In this document: piece after piece, positions 9,944-22,039 of the stretch | How the letters are laid out: each line of letters opens with the position of its first letter | Numbering within the stretch: the stretch's first letter is position 1 | Assembly (NCBI GenBank): GCA_024663395.1 | Contig: JANFAH010000025.1 | Coordinates: 124,001-188,000, forward strand | Length of the DNA stretch: 64,000 bases | Source of the DNA: Pisolithus tinctorius | Lineage: Eukaryota; Basidiomycota; Agaricomycetes; Boletales; Pisolithaceae | Direction of reading: 5' to 3' | Notes under the pieces: generated by a model | The model's input: only the letters and a program-made list of their open reading frames with translations | Databases searched by the model: none | Told to the model about the DNA's origin: nothing | Translations under genes and position numbers: made by a program

Positions 9944-11585
9944 CAACACTTACCAAGAAAGTCAGAGTTGAAGTAAAAATCGGAGAATGTAGCCGTGTAA
10001 CGCACACGTTGAGTCATACGGTCATTCACAGCCGGCATCAGCGAGATTTGAAGATACATTGAGAAATGGTACGTTCTGCGGTAGAACCTACCTCGAAACT
10101 TAGTGTCATGTTCTAGGAGACGAGGCTGTGGTCGGACCTCGGTTGTCTCTCACTACAGGCAGTGTCAGTGGGACCAAGGATTTTGGGTCGGGCGACCAGA
10201 AAATATGACAGGCTTTCGGTCGATTCGAGCTGCTTGTTTCTCGGAGGTGACATAATTCCGCAGTGCTGTGTTGACCATATTTAAGAGCCGCCGTAAATCA
10301 TGACATGGGGATTCTGTAGAAATGTAGGCATTGGACGTCACTGATTTTCATGGCACGAAAATAGGATGGCCAAATGTTGCCTCGTGTTGCTCGAACTTTC
10401 CTGTGTAGCGGCTGATAGTCGCGATGCGGAGGTCGCGATCGTCAGTAAGTTCTCCGGGCGAGCCTCGGCGAAAGTATAAGGTTCCCTGAGATCGTCTGGG
10501 AAGCGAAGTTTAGGTGGGAGTAGTATGTACCGGAACAAATCCCGGACCAGTGACATTGAAATGAGTCGGGCCCGATACGACATGCCCGAGTATTAGTATG
10601 TTGGGCTCCGAAAGGTGACTTGAGAGGTCGACCCTGACATTCATATGATCATATGCCAACCACTGCGGCCGGCTCTACGAGGAAAAGCAAGATGGTCTGC
10701 AGAGTGCTTGTTGTACTTTTTATTTTATTTTTATTTTGTACCTAGAAACCGAGTCAGTAGTAAAGGGAAGGTAAGTAAGGGTGTTACTACTAAGTAACTA
10801 ATACCCATCAACATGTACGGCTGACAGCGACCCTGACGGTGCCTTAAATTTTTTCCTCTTCCGAAGTGGACCCACAGACGAATCACCGAAGATACAGTTT
10901 TTCGTAACTATAGTAATACCCACCTCGGTCAGGCGACCGCCTGTGCTTCTACAAGGTATGTATTTGGCTCCTTTCTTTTTGAGTCAAAAAGGTTCATTGC
11001 CCATTTGATGGGGTCCGATGATTGATCCAGCTGCGTATATGTAACGCTTCCTGCCCCCAAGCTGCGGTATATTACGGTACACCCGACTCGGTCGACCCCA
11101 AGTCATCATACATATCAGCCTCGTGCCCTCGTGTCAACCATAACTATTAGACCGGCCGGTCGCCAGACTAAAAAGGGTGAAAGGCAAACGCATCAACTTG
11201 TCCAAAATTTCACATCTCCTTTCCCCGCCTCTTCCCCCGATATTTTTCTACTACATAGTCATGGTGAATGTAATTGCCCTCATTCCCCTCTAACGACATC
11301 AGGATTCAACCGACGCTTTCACCCGTACCCTACGCTCAGCCATTGTCCACTCACGATTGGTATGTAGCACTTCAGCTCTGTCATCTTTCCCCGGCCACGT
11401 CTGGACGGCTTCCTGACGATTTTCCGTTCTGATTACCACACGTCAGGTCTCTTGTTTTGACGAATTGCATACCTTAGCGCTGTGGATCTCTCAGCCATAC
11501 AAATCAGTACATCCTCATTGTCGTTCCCTTCAGTTGATTCCACCCTTGTCCTCGGGTATCACCATCTCTTTACAACCACAAGCAA
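9944..11585. other. Long intergenic stretch, no gene recognised
   Basis: About 1.6 kb without a supported gene. An 81-codon minus frame (10338-10583) and a 78-codon plus frame starting with GTG (11131-11367) lack splice partners and motifs. An AT-rich tract (TTTTTATTTTATTTTTATTT) lies near 10717-10736. The last 200 bp before 11586 are pyrimidine-rich, as expected of a basidiomycete promoter. Confidence 0.35.
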
Positions 11586-12345
11586 ATGCATCCTTCTCGC
11601 TTGATGCCCACAACGCAGTGCGCCCTGTCTCCAAATGACGAGCCCCTTGAGTGCGTTCCTTATTCCTCTGTCACTGCAATCCCCATACTAACATTGAAAT
11701 AGCCTCCTCTGTCGCAAATTCAACGTTGCCAAGGTGACTCTTCCACCTGGCTCTCCCATCCCGCCAACGATCGACATGCGAGTCATCAAAGATGCGCATG
11801 TACCTTCTCACGTACTTGCCGTCTTCGATACCCAAGAAAACGAGCGGGGGCCTTCGTTTCAGCCTATCATCGTGCCCATCCGTGCCGACCTCTACACCAG
11901 AGATTTCCGAAAAAATATTATCCCACAAAGTCCTCCCGGTACTCCTTACCCAATACCTCATTGGATTGCCAATCTTGGCGGACAATACGTTACGCTTCCC
12001 GTTGTCCCAACTTTGGTACCCCACGCGTCGTCGATACCACTGTTGTTACTATTTGCACTGGGTCTCGAACCGCGGTCACAGCTTCTTTACTGCCGGTTGC
12101 TACCCAGCGAAGTCATCGAGGAATTTCCTGCTTTCCCTGCGATGGCTCAGTCGATGGCACGATTGTGCGCCGATGACCAGTTGATCAGCCACATCCGATT
12201 CAACCAGGGGCTATGGAGGAATATTCTGGCGTTAGGGCCCCGTGACATTGAATTTATCCAGGTGGTTCAGACGGCGTGGAATGCGACAGTCGAAGCTCGC
12301 CGCATCCGGCAGCTTGCTGCTGTGGCAAGGACTCCAAACATCTAG
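11586..12345 (+). CDS. Clp1-like protein, short divergent paralogue (about 235 aa)
   Basis: Exons 11586-11650 and 11703-12345 flank a 52-nt intron with a CTAAC branch site. The splice (GA|C, giving Asp) has the same phase and protein position as the intron in the longer gene at 18792-19895. The two also share PSHVLAVFD versus PTHMLAVYS and the C-terminal hallmark GLWRNILALGPRDIEFIQVV versus GLWRNVCALGISDEKLW. I assign both to the Clp1 (clampless1) family of Agaricomycetes, known for a role in clamp connection formation in Coprinopsis. This copy lacks the N-terminal basic region and the middle is strongly diverged (PSEVIEEFPAFPAMAQSM), so it may be a specialised or decaying paralogue. An extra upstream exon cannot be excluded. 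The family name rests on memory of its motifs. Confidence 0.55.
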
Positions 12346-13581
12346 CGCCTGTTTTAGGGCACGCAGGGGATGGAGCATGGGCCCTTCTCGATTTCCCACC
12401 GATTTTTCTCACTCCTCTTCTCGATATACTTATGTGAAAAACGGCCCTAATGATCATGACTTACAACAGCATAATTCGCATATACAGTGCTAATTTTTTG
12501 TCCGTTTTTATTCCACTATTACCGGTAGCTGATATATCTGATATAGACTAGACACAAGTAATGACGACGCTCAGACACGTGTAACCAATCACGCCCGTCG
12601 ATAGACACCCCATTGCTGATGGGAGTTGGAAGGCCGAGACGGAAATTCTTGTCGGAATTCAAACGCGTACCGTGATCACCCATATACTGTAATGTCTCAA
12701 AGCGTCCTTGATCCATCAATTCCCGCAACCCGCGCTATGACCGACTGATGAAGAAAACATGTTCGCGTGTACGTACACTTCCGCACACACCATCAGCAGC
12801 GGTTGTCTGGGAAGGAGAGCCTGGAAGTACTGTGTTTGGTGATTTTGACCCGGCAACTGGCAACCACTGCTGGCAGGGAATACCGTGTGCAAGCAACGGC
12901 CTTCTTCCCCTTCTTCTTTTGTCCCCCCTCCCCATTGTTGGCCAGACTCGTCAGTGCTCGATATTCCTCGGCAGACGAATTTTCCCATCTATCTGAGATT
13001 CTCTTTTCTGACCTACTGTGTGTGTAGAGTTCACTTTAACGGATATGCCCATCAGCCGCGGAGGCCAGTATTTAGTACTTAGTATTCGGCCCCGAATTTT
13101 GCTTGCCCCGCAAGACTTCTCTCTGGAACAGCAATACAAGAAAGTGAAGGGGACCCAAGACCCTATTTACACTCCAGTACACGTAAGACACTGCCATCTG
13201 AGTGCCTATAGGTGCCTATCGTGCTCACCCTACTGACATATGTAACTCATTATTACCAAAGACATGCAGTGCAATTGACTTGCTGGCATCATAGAATAGC
13301 TTTCGTAACTATGATGGCGCGCTTCCACTGCTTTTCCCCGTCTGGGTGTCATCGCCCCTTCGAGCTCTACGTCACTCTAATACAGTCACGTTATTGATGC
13401 GACGGGTCGGTTGGACAGGTGATCAACTGTGGGTGCAACTTCTCACTTTATTACACTTTTGCTTATGCAAACACAAGAAGTCCATGGAAGAATAAACAAC
13501 CGGCCAGCCGCGCAGTGCAAGAAAAAAACAAGGGCTGGAATTCAAAAGTCAAAAAAGATCACGCCCCTTTACTGTGTGTCG
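12346..13581. other. Intergenic between convergent genes, no gene recognised
   Basis: These 1.2 kb separate the 3' ends of the short Clp1-like gene and the SAP-domain gene. Several overlapping 60-90 codon frames on both strands (12735-13236) have biased, low-complexity translations without motifs or splice support. I see 3' flanking sequence only. Confidence 0.35.
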
Positions 13582-16500
13582 TCAGTCGACCCGGACTTCC
13601 ATCGGTTCAGCGCCATCACTTCCAGTAGCCTGGCTCCTACGTCTGGCATACTCGCTCTGCCTTGCCCTTCTCTTGGCACCCATCAACATATCCCCAGACT
13701 TTGCTCCTCCACGGGACACCCGAGTTTTACCTGAAACACCAGCACCGATACTCGACCGCGTTTTACCGCGTGACGGGCCCGCACCCGCACCTCCACCGCT
13801 GGGTGCGTTCGCTTCGGCAGCCCGCTGCGATGCCAGTCTCGCAATGACTTTGGAACGCGAGATGCGAGGTTTGCGGCCTGGCAATACTTTGGGCTTCGGC
13901 GGAACAGGTGGCTTCGACGATGACGATGACGACGCGTTGACTATACTCTCTGCTGCTGCGGTCAGGGACATCAGAGGACGCATAGTGCCTGGGCTAGGTG
14001 GTTGACTAAATATCTTGCTTGTCGGCGAACGCGGAGATTGCGGACTCCAACTACCGTTCGTAATCTGGCCGAGTGCAGGACTCGACGGCGCAGGAATACG
14101 TGTAACATCCTTGCCTGCCTTGGTCGCTCCACTTCTGACTGAGCCAACGTTTTCACTGTGAAGAGACGCAGGGTGCCGTGTGGTCATCTTGGCAAGGGAG
14201 CTGGCGGTGGGGGCCATGAGCGTCGAAGAGGGTCGTGATCTAGCTGTATTCCCGGTAGGTCTCGAGTGGGAGTTGGCTTCGGTGCCTTTCCCTTTGATAC
14301 TGGTTCGTTTGCCCATCGAGGTACTGCTAGTATTCTCGGACGCCCTAGTTCTCATTCCCAACGACGATACGCCTGTTACCGAGCCATTCCTGTTGTGTCC
14401 ACCTTGGGACGTAGCTGCCTTCGGGGCCTGAGGGCTGAAAGTGGGAATAGGCGCCCGCGAGGTTCGGGAAGACGTGGTACCACTGCCTTCAGCGGAAGAC
14501 GCAGGTGGGGCTAATGTCTGCGCTGCCGGACGTTCGGATGCTGTGTTTCCTGATGGTTCCCGTTTCGCTTGCGCCATATTGTTTAGAGGAGGGTGACCCG
14601 ATGAACCGGGAACAACTGCAACTTTCTTTACTTGAGGAACAGTCACGGGTGGCTTCGCGTCTTCCTTGCGTGTCTTGGCCACCGGTATCTGGGACTGCGT
14701 CGAGGAACCAGCACCGCGGTTCCACACGCTTTGAACGATGGATTTCGCGGTAGACAAGAAACCGAATCGGGATGTCGCTTTGGCTTTTTCTGATAGCCAG
14801 AGATGTCAGCGAAGAAGAAAAAAGCAGCAATAGGAGTCCCACACTCACGAGGAGGTCCACGCCCAGCAAGGCTCGGCCGTCCCATGCTACTCCGGCGCTT
14901 AGCTTTGTTGTATTCCAGCCTCCGTCGTACAAGTTCCTTTTCCTTCTGCTTGCGCTCTTCTTCCTCCTTCTCCTTGTCGGCATCGCGAGAGGTCTTGTTA
15001 GTTTCACTGCTATTGGATGGCTGAGCGTCCGCCTCGACGGCCGTCTCGGTTTCAAGTCGAGGCCGCTTAGACTTGCGCCTCTGGCCAACATCTTCCTCTT
15101 CCTCTTCTCCGTCGTTATCGTCGTCCTCGTCGCCAAAACCACCAGGGATGGCTCTCGTCTTTGCAGACCTATTCGCGACTTTGAGCCCACTCGTCCGCCG
15201 GCGGCTAGCCCCGCCAACCTTCCTCTCCTTGATTACCAAACTCGACTTCCTCTTCTTCGACACGATGGGCTCGGGCGCCCGGGCACGCTTCTGGGCATAC
15301 TGCACGATCGACTCCATCCTGTCGAACGCCTCCTGGTGCGCCTTGTCATACATGGCAGTGGCACTCCCACCAACGGCTTTATCAGCCTGATTATCATCCG
15401 CCCCTTCCACACCACTATGCGTCTGTCGATTCTGAAGGACATCGATGTTCACGCCTTCGACACCGTCGGCAGCCAGCCGGCTATTCATCTCGTCTAAGAT
15501 AGACTGAGCAGCAGATCGGAATTCTCTATTTGACAAATTATGTTGCGGGAGCGGCGATCCGAATATGAATGGCTCTGATCTGGAAGGTCGTGGGCGGGGC
15601 GAAGCGTTCGTCGACTGTGGTCCAGGTGAAAATATATCTTCAGGTTCCAATAATTTAGGCCTTTCGGTGGATCTGGGCACAGCGCCTGTATGGGGACGGA
15701 TGGGAGTCGATTTCTTAGGGGTAGGTTCGAGTGCGGAAGACTGTGCTAACACGCCAGGCATATCTATAGACATGTCTGTGGGGTCGTTTTCGTCAGATTG
15801 TGCGATGTCTTGTTTGTGGAGGCCCCCGAAACCTTGGAAAGCTGCCAGAGATGGATATATGCTCTGGATTTGTGCTGCACCGGGGGAAAATGGTGGCCAT
15901 ACTGGAACGGAGGGACCACCGTTGCCGTTACCACTGGGTGTGGCGGGGACGAGGTCAAAGGTCGTCTCAAACGGTTTGAGCCTTGGTGGAGACAAAATAC
16001 TGGCAGGTGGCCCTTCACCGGAGACGAGGCGGATGGTTGTCGTAGTCGGAGCCTGGGTGATACTCAGTCTGGCATTGGCGGGCGCGGGCATACCCCGGAG
16101 GTTCATCTGCCCTGGTATTGGGTCAACCGGAGGAAGGTCTTCGGCGACAGAAGGGATGGACTCCTGGCTTGCGGTTGTACCCTCTCCAGATAATCCAGAC
16201 TTAGAAGACGAGGTTGTGTTATCTGATTTCGAGTTGTTGTTACGCTTAAGGCCGAGAGATGTGACTATTGACTTGAGAGACGAAGTGACGCTGGGTGCTG
16301 CACAGATAAGACCAGTTACTCTTTGCCTTGGGGGGATTTATTGCGTAGAAATATACCTTTCCCTCCATTTGTGCCAAACTCTCCCGCCTGCGAGTTGGAG
16401 TTGCCGCCACGGTTGCTCCTCACCGTTTCCTCGTCTACCTCTGGGATGACATCCATGACCACCTCCCACTGTTCACTGGGACGAGGGATCGTGGAAGACC

Positions 16501-16777
16501 GTCCATAAGTTCCCGTTGAGCCATAGTCGCTAGCTCCTTCAGACTCCTCCCCCTCGCTCTCCATTCCCACTTTTGCATCCAGATTATCACTCCTCGTAGC
16601 GATGCTCAACGGATCATCCGGAGGCAACATCTTCGCATGTTGTTGTAATCGATCGATGAGGTCTTTGTTTTTGCCGTTGGCTTTGAGCGAATGGATCTTG
16701 CATAACTTGACGAGTTGATCCCGTTTCAGCGAATGAAGCGCCGGCGAATTGAACAAAATCTGTGTTGCGACTGACAT
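13582..16777 (-). CDS. Large SAP-domain nuclear protein, about 1025 aa
   Basis: Exons in transcription order: 16777-16357, 16297-14849 and 14789-13582; both introns are 59 nt and keep phase. The start is the ATG at 16777, since the open frame upstream begins with a non-ATG codon. Residues about 11-42 form a SAP domain (LHSLKRDQLVKLCKIHSLKA, then KDLIDRLQQHA), a helix-turn-helix that binds DNA in chromatin proteins. The rest is long and disordered: Pro/Ser-rich, an acidic run (DEDDDNDGEEEEEDV), a highly charged Lys/Glu helix (DKEKEEEERKQKEKELVRRR) that could be a coiled coil, and a basic C-terminus (GRKPRISRSK, KRRARQSEYARRRSQ). The layout recalls NuSAP-like spindle/chromatin proteins, but that is a guess from architecture. 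Long antisense frames here are shadows. Confidence 0.75.
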
Positions 16778-18791
16778 GGCGTACCTAGGTTCATATAACA
16801 AAAATGGGACTGGTGGTCGATATTAAAAATAAAACTTGTTGTTGTCGATGAGGAGTTGTTGAGGGGCTCTTGAAGCCTAAGTAGCAAACTTTCTTCTTCC
16901 GTCGTTGTCTGGTTCAACCAACTTGCAAGCCACCCATCGTCGCGTGCGCGTGCACGGTCATGTGATGTTCAAGGACTGCACCACGTGACCGTATATCCCA
17001 CTACTGCCACCGAAATAAGAACGAGCAGTCTAGTGCATCGAGCTGAGTTCCGGTTATTACACTGCGTGGTCGATCGAGGGGACTGTCAGACCGGTTTCCC
17101 AATAAATATGTATTGCTGTAGATTTAAGTTTGAAATGCGATCTGGGCACGCCTCCTTTGTTTGTTTCGAACCGCTTTGACCTGTCTCAAATAAAATAACA
17201 CGAGACCTAGGCATTCCAAACAATCAGTCACGCTTCTCCCAAACTTCCCTCTCCCCCCCTCATTCCATCCCCCCATTCCTGTTTCCCCCCGCAGAGATTT
17301 CTTGCCTTTCGTCTTCTTCTCTACTCCCATTCCCTTCTCGAGGCTAACCATCAATGAGGTGCCTTACCATCCGACTGCCGCACCCCATTCCATCGACACC
17401 AATTAGAATATTTATACGGAGCAGAGCATGCCACTTACCTCCCTTCCCCTTCTTCCTTCCTCCTTCCCTCCTCCCGCGTTACCGCTCCCCGAGCTGCAGA
17501 GGGATGATCGTGGTCCAGGGCTTGCCTTATAGCAATATGCGAGCCCATGCCACACGTTGGCCTCTTGGTCGCTTGCCACTCACCTGGTCAGTCAACCGGT
17601 CGCGGCTGGGACGTCGTCTGTGGATAGGCTTCTGATGCCACCACCATGTCCGTCTGACATTAGCCTATACTGGCGTTGCATAGACCGACTTTATTTTCGT
17701 GCACGCAGGGTTCCAACAGCGCCCCCCTTACGATGCCACGCCTTGAGCACATTGCGTAGATAGACTTCGTTTCCGACACCGCAACCTTTTGTCAGTGTCA
17801 TCACGAACCTACAGGCAAGGCCGCGTCGCTACGACGCCCTCCCAAGGTAAGCGTACTGTTACCTAATGAGGCTGATGTAGCAGCGGGCCGACAGACCAAC
17901 GGATTCACGACCTTTGTCTGGGCAGTGTCGTCATAGCCGTGCTGCGAGGCATTATCAAGGTCAGTTCTTCTTCCCTGCTGCAAGCATGGACAATCAAGGC
18001 GTCCGAGTCCTATCGTCGCGACAGGGGTTGGACTACTGACATTACCTATCACACATTTGAAGTACCAGATCCCGCAGGGTGATGACCCGATTATACATTC
18101 AGAAACAGACATAAGCGCCACTTACTGGATCTTAGACGCCTGCCGTACCTGCGAACCACCGACGTCAGGGGCCGTTTGTCCCCATGGATAGACATAACCT
18201 AGTCAACACATCGAGAGAGTCCAGTGACCAAGAACACATTCATGCATTCATTGTACAGACACATTTTATCTTTGAAAGTCCCGACTACGCCTGGAGATCG
18301 ACAATGTAAGTGACACTATCCGCGGACATCGTGCCCTTCACGGTGGCTGGACGACGAGTCAAGACATAGCACTCACATGAAGGATCATTGGGTGAGTAGC
18401 CCGTCCGCAGCGACAATAGAGGACCTGTGGACAGCGGACGACAAGAGGCCATTGTTGTACAGGTATCTGTTCCACCGGTATCCAATCCGAACAACGACTG
18501 CCATCGAAGCAATCAAGCAATCCCAGAGGATGTCCCCAAAAGGCTAATATGGTTGATTTGTGAGTGGATTGCTTACGTGTGGGTCCCTGTGGGTCCCAGA
18601 ATTACCCAAGCAGGAGAGAGAGAATTTCCATAAAAGGTAATTTCGTGCTTGATTGCATTTTTCGTGACAGGTTGGATTGTGTCACACCGTCCTGTCACGC
18701 GGATTCCTTGATTGCCTGTCTGTGTGGTTTATAAGAGGGACTCCAGACCCTCCGCCATGCAACAACCCGCCGACTCCAGTCCTCCGCCAAG
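16778..18791. other. Long intergenic stretch with pyrimidine-rich tracts
   Basis: About 2 kb between divergent genes (SAP-domain on minus, Clp1-like on plus). I see strongly C/T-rich tracts at about 17220-17300 and 17440-17480 but no convincing coding exon. The stretch before 18792 holds repeated GTGGGTCC words (near 18582 and 18591) and is the likely promoter of the Clp1-like gene. Confidence 0.35.
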
Positions 18792-19895
18792 ATGGTCGCA
18801 CAAACCTGCTCCCGCCGCGCCGACTCTGAGAACACCCCGCCTTCTGATCGACTTGCCAATCCGAAGGCAAAGGTTCGTAAAGGCATCCAGGCAGCAGCAG
18901 CATCTCGTCGACGGGCTCGTGCTCTAAACAGCCCAAACCACCCGCGTTATGCGGTTGCCCTTGCGAAGCAGAAGTCTGCTTCCAAATCACCCCCGGCTTC
19001 CTTCGAAGTCGAGGTACCACACACTCCTCCCGCCGACGTCGAGATGGCAGATGCCACCCCAGCAATCACAATGACCTCCGTCTCCTTGCCGAGATATCTC
19101 TCCCGTCCCACTTTCCGCGAGGTTCCTAAGCAGAACATCGCTGCAGTCGCGCCAGAATTGGCCGATACACCGTTGACTTACATTCGTGACGGTCTCGAAT
19201 GCCTCGGACCTGAGTAAGTCGATTTGTTCTTGGTACACTCGTCAGTTACTAATCGAAACCCTTACAGCATGCTCCAAGTATTAGCTGGAGTCAAGGCCGA
19301 AGCAGCTCCTAATGTGCTCCCCAAGGAGCTCTCAGTGGTCATAAACGACCTCTCTTCCGACATGCCCACCCACATGCTCGCAGTCTACTCTCGCCAAGTA
19401 CCAGCTGCCGCCAAACGTCGCGTCAAGCTGTTCCCAACCCACAACATCGTTCTTGCCTCCCACTGTGCCAACCTCCCTATTCTCCAACAGTCGAACCCGA
19501 CTTCCCCCGAGAAGGCTGGTGAATCTATTACGATCCCAATCGTTCCGTTATGCATCCCTGCACCAGAAGTCTTCCCTCAACTTTCCACCTTCCTGTACAC
19601 TAAGCGCATCGACTACCTTCTCGCAACCGTCCTGTCCTGCCCCGTTCCTCCTGCGCTCTATACAGAAGACCCCACCAGCGAGCGCGTGCGCAATGCTCTC
19701 CAGCAATGTGCAAGCAAACTTGCAACGCTTGCGCCCGCACATATCCTCCTCACGCGTGCGATGGTGGTGAACGGATTGTGGCGCAACGTTTGTGCCCTCG
19801 GGATTAGTGACGAGAAGCTCTGGTGCGCCATGGACGTTGCTTGGGAGATCCTACTCCATGCTCTTGCTATCTCGACTGGCAAGCAACTTCTCTGA
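18792..19895 (+). CDS. Clp1 (clampless1)-like protein, about 349 aa
   Basis: Exons 18792-19213 and 19268-19895 surround a 54-nt intron (GTAAGT..TTACAG) that gives Pro-Asp-Met at the join. The first about 70 residues are basic (KAKVRKGIQAAAASRRRARA), consistent with nuclear localisation. The conserved body includes TPLTYIRDGLECLGP, ELSVVINDLSSDMPTHMLAV, HNIVLASHCANLP, PIVPLCIPAPEVFPQLSTFL, YTKRIDYLLA and GLWRNVCALG. As I recall it, this block order is that of Clp1, a protein of about 350-365 aa required for clamp cell formation downstream of mating-type signalling in Coprinopsis. Two relatives lie in the window: a short paralogue at 11586-12345 and a pseudogene at 43870-44690. This copy is the intact reference of the three. 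Biochemical activity is unknown. Confidence 0.65.
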
Positions 19896-20503
19896 TCAGC
19901 TTGCATGGTCGGTCGATGGACTCGTTGCACTGTACGTATTCCACATTTAGCATGGCATTTAGCACGGGAATGGCATCCACGGTACTTTAGGGCGTAGGTT
20001 CAGTAATGACTGGCATAACTTCTTAAATGTTCATGACTTCGGCGTATGATCATGACTTTCGCGTATTTGGATCTTTTACGACGCACACATCTGTTCTAGT
20101 AGCAATAATCATGTTCTTTATTCATATATATCGGCAATACACCCTTTCAAAGATTATCACGTCCCGGATCGTGTCGTTGGTCTCGTATATGTTAGTCCTG
20201 GTCTTCCAGCTTGTAGTGCGACACTATCACCCTCGTTCTCCCCTGATTGGTGATTGGTCTTCGCCCACGCCGCTACATGTCATCTCGCGCGAGTAGTCGT
20301 CACCGTTATATTCGCAATGTTTCCAAATGCTGTCCTGACCAGACGTACCCCCCGCTCTCTCTCGACTGCGTGTTCTCTTTATCCACCACCTTGGGAACAG
20401 CTTTCGTTCTCGTTGTCGATCCCGCTTTCTTCCTCGCCGTAGAGGCTACAGCCGTATTGGCGCTTGTGGCGGAGGGGTTAACCGTCGACGGCATTACATA
20501 AGC
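19896..20503. other. Intergenic; one weak minus-strand exon candidate
   Basis: No supported gene. A 62-codon minus frame (20494-20306) starts with ATG and reads MPSTVNPSATSANTAVAS then a basic stretch (ARKKAGSTTRTKAVPK). A good donor (GTACGT) follows its first 49 codons, so it could be the first exon of a small nuclear protein. I found no convincing second exon. Confidence 0.25.
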
Positions 20504-20749
20504 ACGGTCTGGACATCCACTCTGTGACTATCCCAAGAGCGAATACGCATGCAATCTAAGCACTACCGTCAAATGACCACGTTACCCAGCCAGCGCTCGA
20601 CACGTCACACCGAACGTCGCGATAACCTATTAAGAGTCGATATCCCATGATGCCGGGGGAACGTGAATGTGAGTCACAAAACAGCGCAAGCGTTCCCACT
20701 GGCAACGTAGACAAGGGAACATTCGACTCCTGCCCTGTTCCATACTGCA
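20504..20749 (+). promoter_or_regulatory. Upstream block duplicated with subfamily-A hydrolase genes
   Basis: This 5' flank recurs before the two A-type pseudogenes (about 30845-31050 and about 40721-40968). Shared words include CCAAGAGCGAATAC, GCGTTCCCACTGGCAACGTA and CAAGGGAACATTCG just before the start codon. Similarity begins near GGTCTGGACATCCACTCT here and at the matching word near 40727. Promoter and gene were therefore copied together. Individual factor sites cannot be assigned from sequence alone. Confidence 0.5.
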
Positions 20750-21963
20750 ATGTCTACCCTCGCTGGCACTGTCAAGATTGCGGATGATATCGAATTTTTC
20801 TATGAGGAGAGTGGTCTTAGTGGTCTCGATCCCACAAACTACACGACCGTGGTGTTTATCCATGGTATGGGTTTCAATGGCGGTAAGTAAATGGCTGTCC
20901 TCTGCTGCGATATTGCTTCAAATACGTAAGTTGACGTGGTCTAAATCCAAAGCTGTTCTCCGCAAGCTCTTTCCTTTTGGCGCCGAACATAACTATCGTG
21001 TAGTTAGCGTCTACAGGCGGGGGTATGGATCTAGTACGCCATGGTCCGAAAAAGAATTGGAGCTACTCCAAAGCTCGGATAACAACGATCACAAGGAATA
21101 CCTACGTCTGGCTGGCCTACAGATCGTCAGGTTCCTACTGGCTTTTGCTGCTTCCCAGTCTATTCCCAAGTATGCGAAGGAACAGAAGACCGGCGGGATC
21201 ATTCTTATCGGGTGGTCTTTCGGTGCTGTGTATCCCAATGCTGCTTTAACCACCCTAGACGCACTGACAACGGACGAACTACACGATCTAGAGAGCTACC
21301 TCCACACGGTTGTTTACTACGGTGATTAAGCACATCTTCCGCCGTCGTCAACAACGTGTGTGGCTGAAACGCATGTCATTGCTTGCAGATATGAGCTTAG
21401 TAGCAACGGGCTTACCAAGCCCGAGGCCTTACCAGTCATATCTTTTTGCGCCCACCGTCGAAGAACGATGGGAGATTTTCAAGCGATGGATATCATCATT
21501 CTTTGCACATCCCAACGTCTATTCGGGCGATTCCTCTGATCTCGAGCTCATTCGCCCGCGCGAAGATAAGCCGGGGTCCTTGCGTTGTTTGACAGACGAT
21601 GAGATCGTCGAGATAACAGCGCCACAGATGTACGCCACGCACGATGCAGCTACACTCGCGATCAAGCCAGAGGTGTTCGTGTCCGTTGTGCGACGTGCAC
21701 TGTTTGACAAACAGTATGCGTCGCAGTACCTGCCGGACTTGAAGGTTAGGTTCGTGTGTGGAACAGAGTCGTCGGGACTTTTCGTGCATGTGGTGAATGA
21801 AATACGGAGGTGTTTGGATAATGGCCCATCGGTCGTTTTTGGCGAGGGAGCAGAGAAGGCGAGGGATGTGAGTGGTGCCTACTTGGAAAGAGGTAACCAT
21901 TTCGTCTTCCTAGACGAACCTCAGTGGGCACTCGCACAGTTCAAGTCTGTTGTAGAGCATTAG
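20750..21963 (+). CDS. Alpha/beta-hydrolase, subfamily A copy 1 (intact, 358 aa)
   Basis: Exons 20750-20882, 20953-21321 and 21389-21963; introns are 70 and 67 nt and the phases agree. Residues 35-44 hold the strand and oxyanion-hole loop FIHGMGFNGG. The nucleophile elbow is GWSFG with Ser133. The C-terminal RGNHFVFLDEPQWA holds the likely catalytic His338. Between them are a helical cap-like part (KRWISSFFAHPNVYS) and VRFVCGTESSG. No signal peptide is present, so a cytosolic esterase/hydrolase of unknown substrate is likely. Five relatives lie in the window: decayed A copies near 31051 and 40969, intact B genes at 42474 and 45189, and a decayed B copy at 22040-22920. Exon 2 is exactly 369 nt in this gene and in both intact B genes, confirming common origin. 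This is the only intact A copy. Confidence 0.85.
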
Positions 21964-22039
21964 TGAGCGGGTTGACTCAGTAAGTCGGAAACGTAGCATG
22001 ATGGAGATGTTTTTTTGTACGATGATTGGCTAACGGTGA

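Noticed and set aside
10338..10583. 81-codon minus-strand frame
   Set aside because: Lies alone in a gene-free stretch without splice sites in useful positions or a motif.
14772..16449. Plus-strand frames of 241 and 294 codons
   Set aside because: Both are antisense to the SAP-domain gene. Their translations are low in complexity and lack start context or splice partners.
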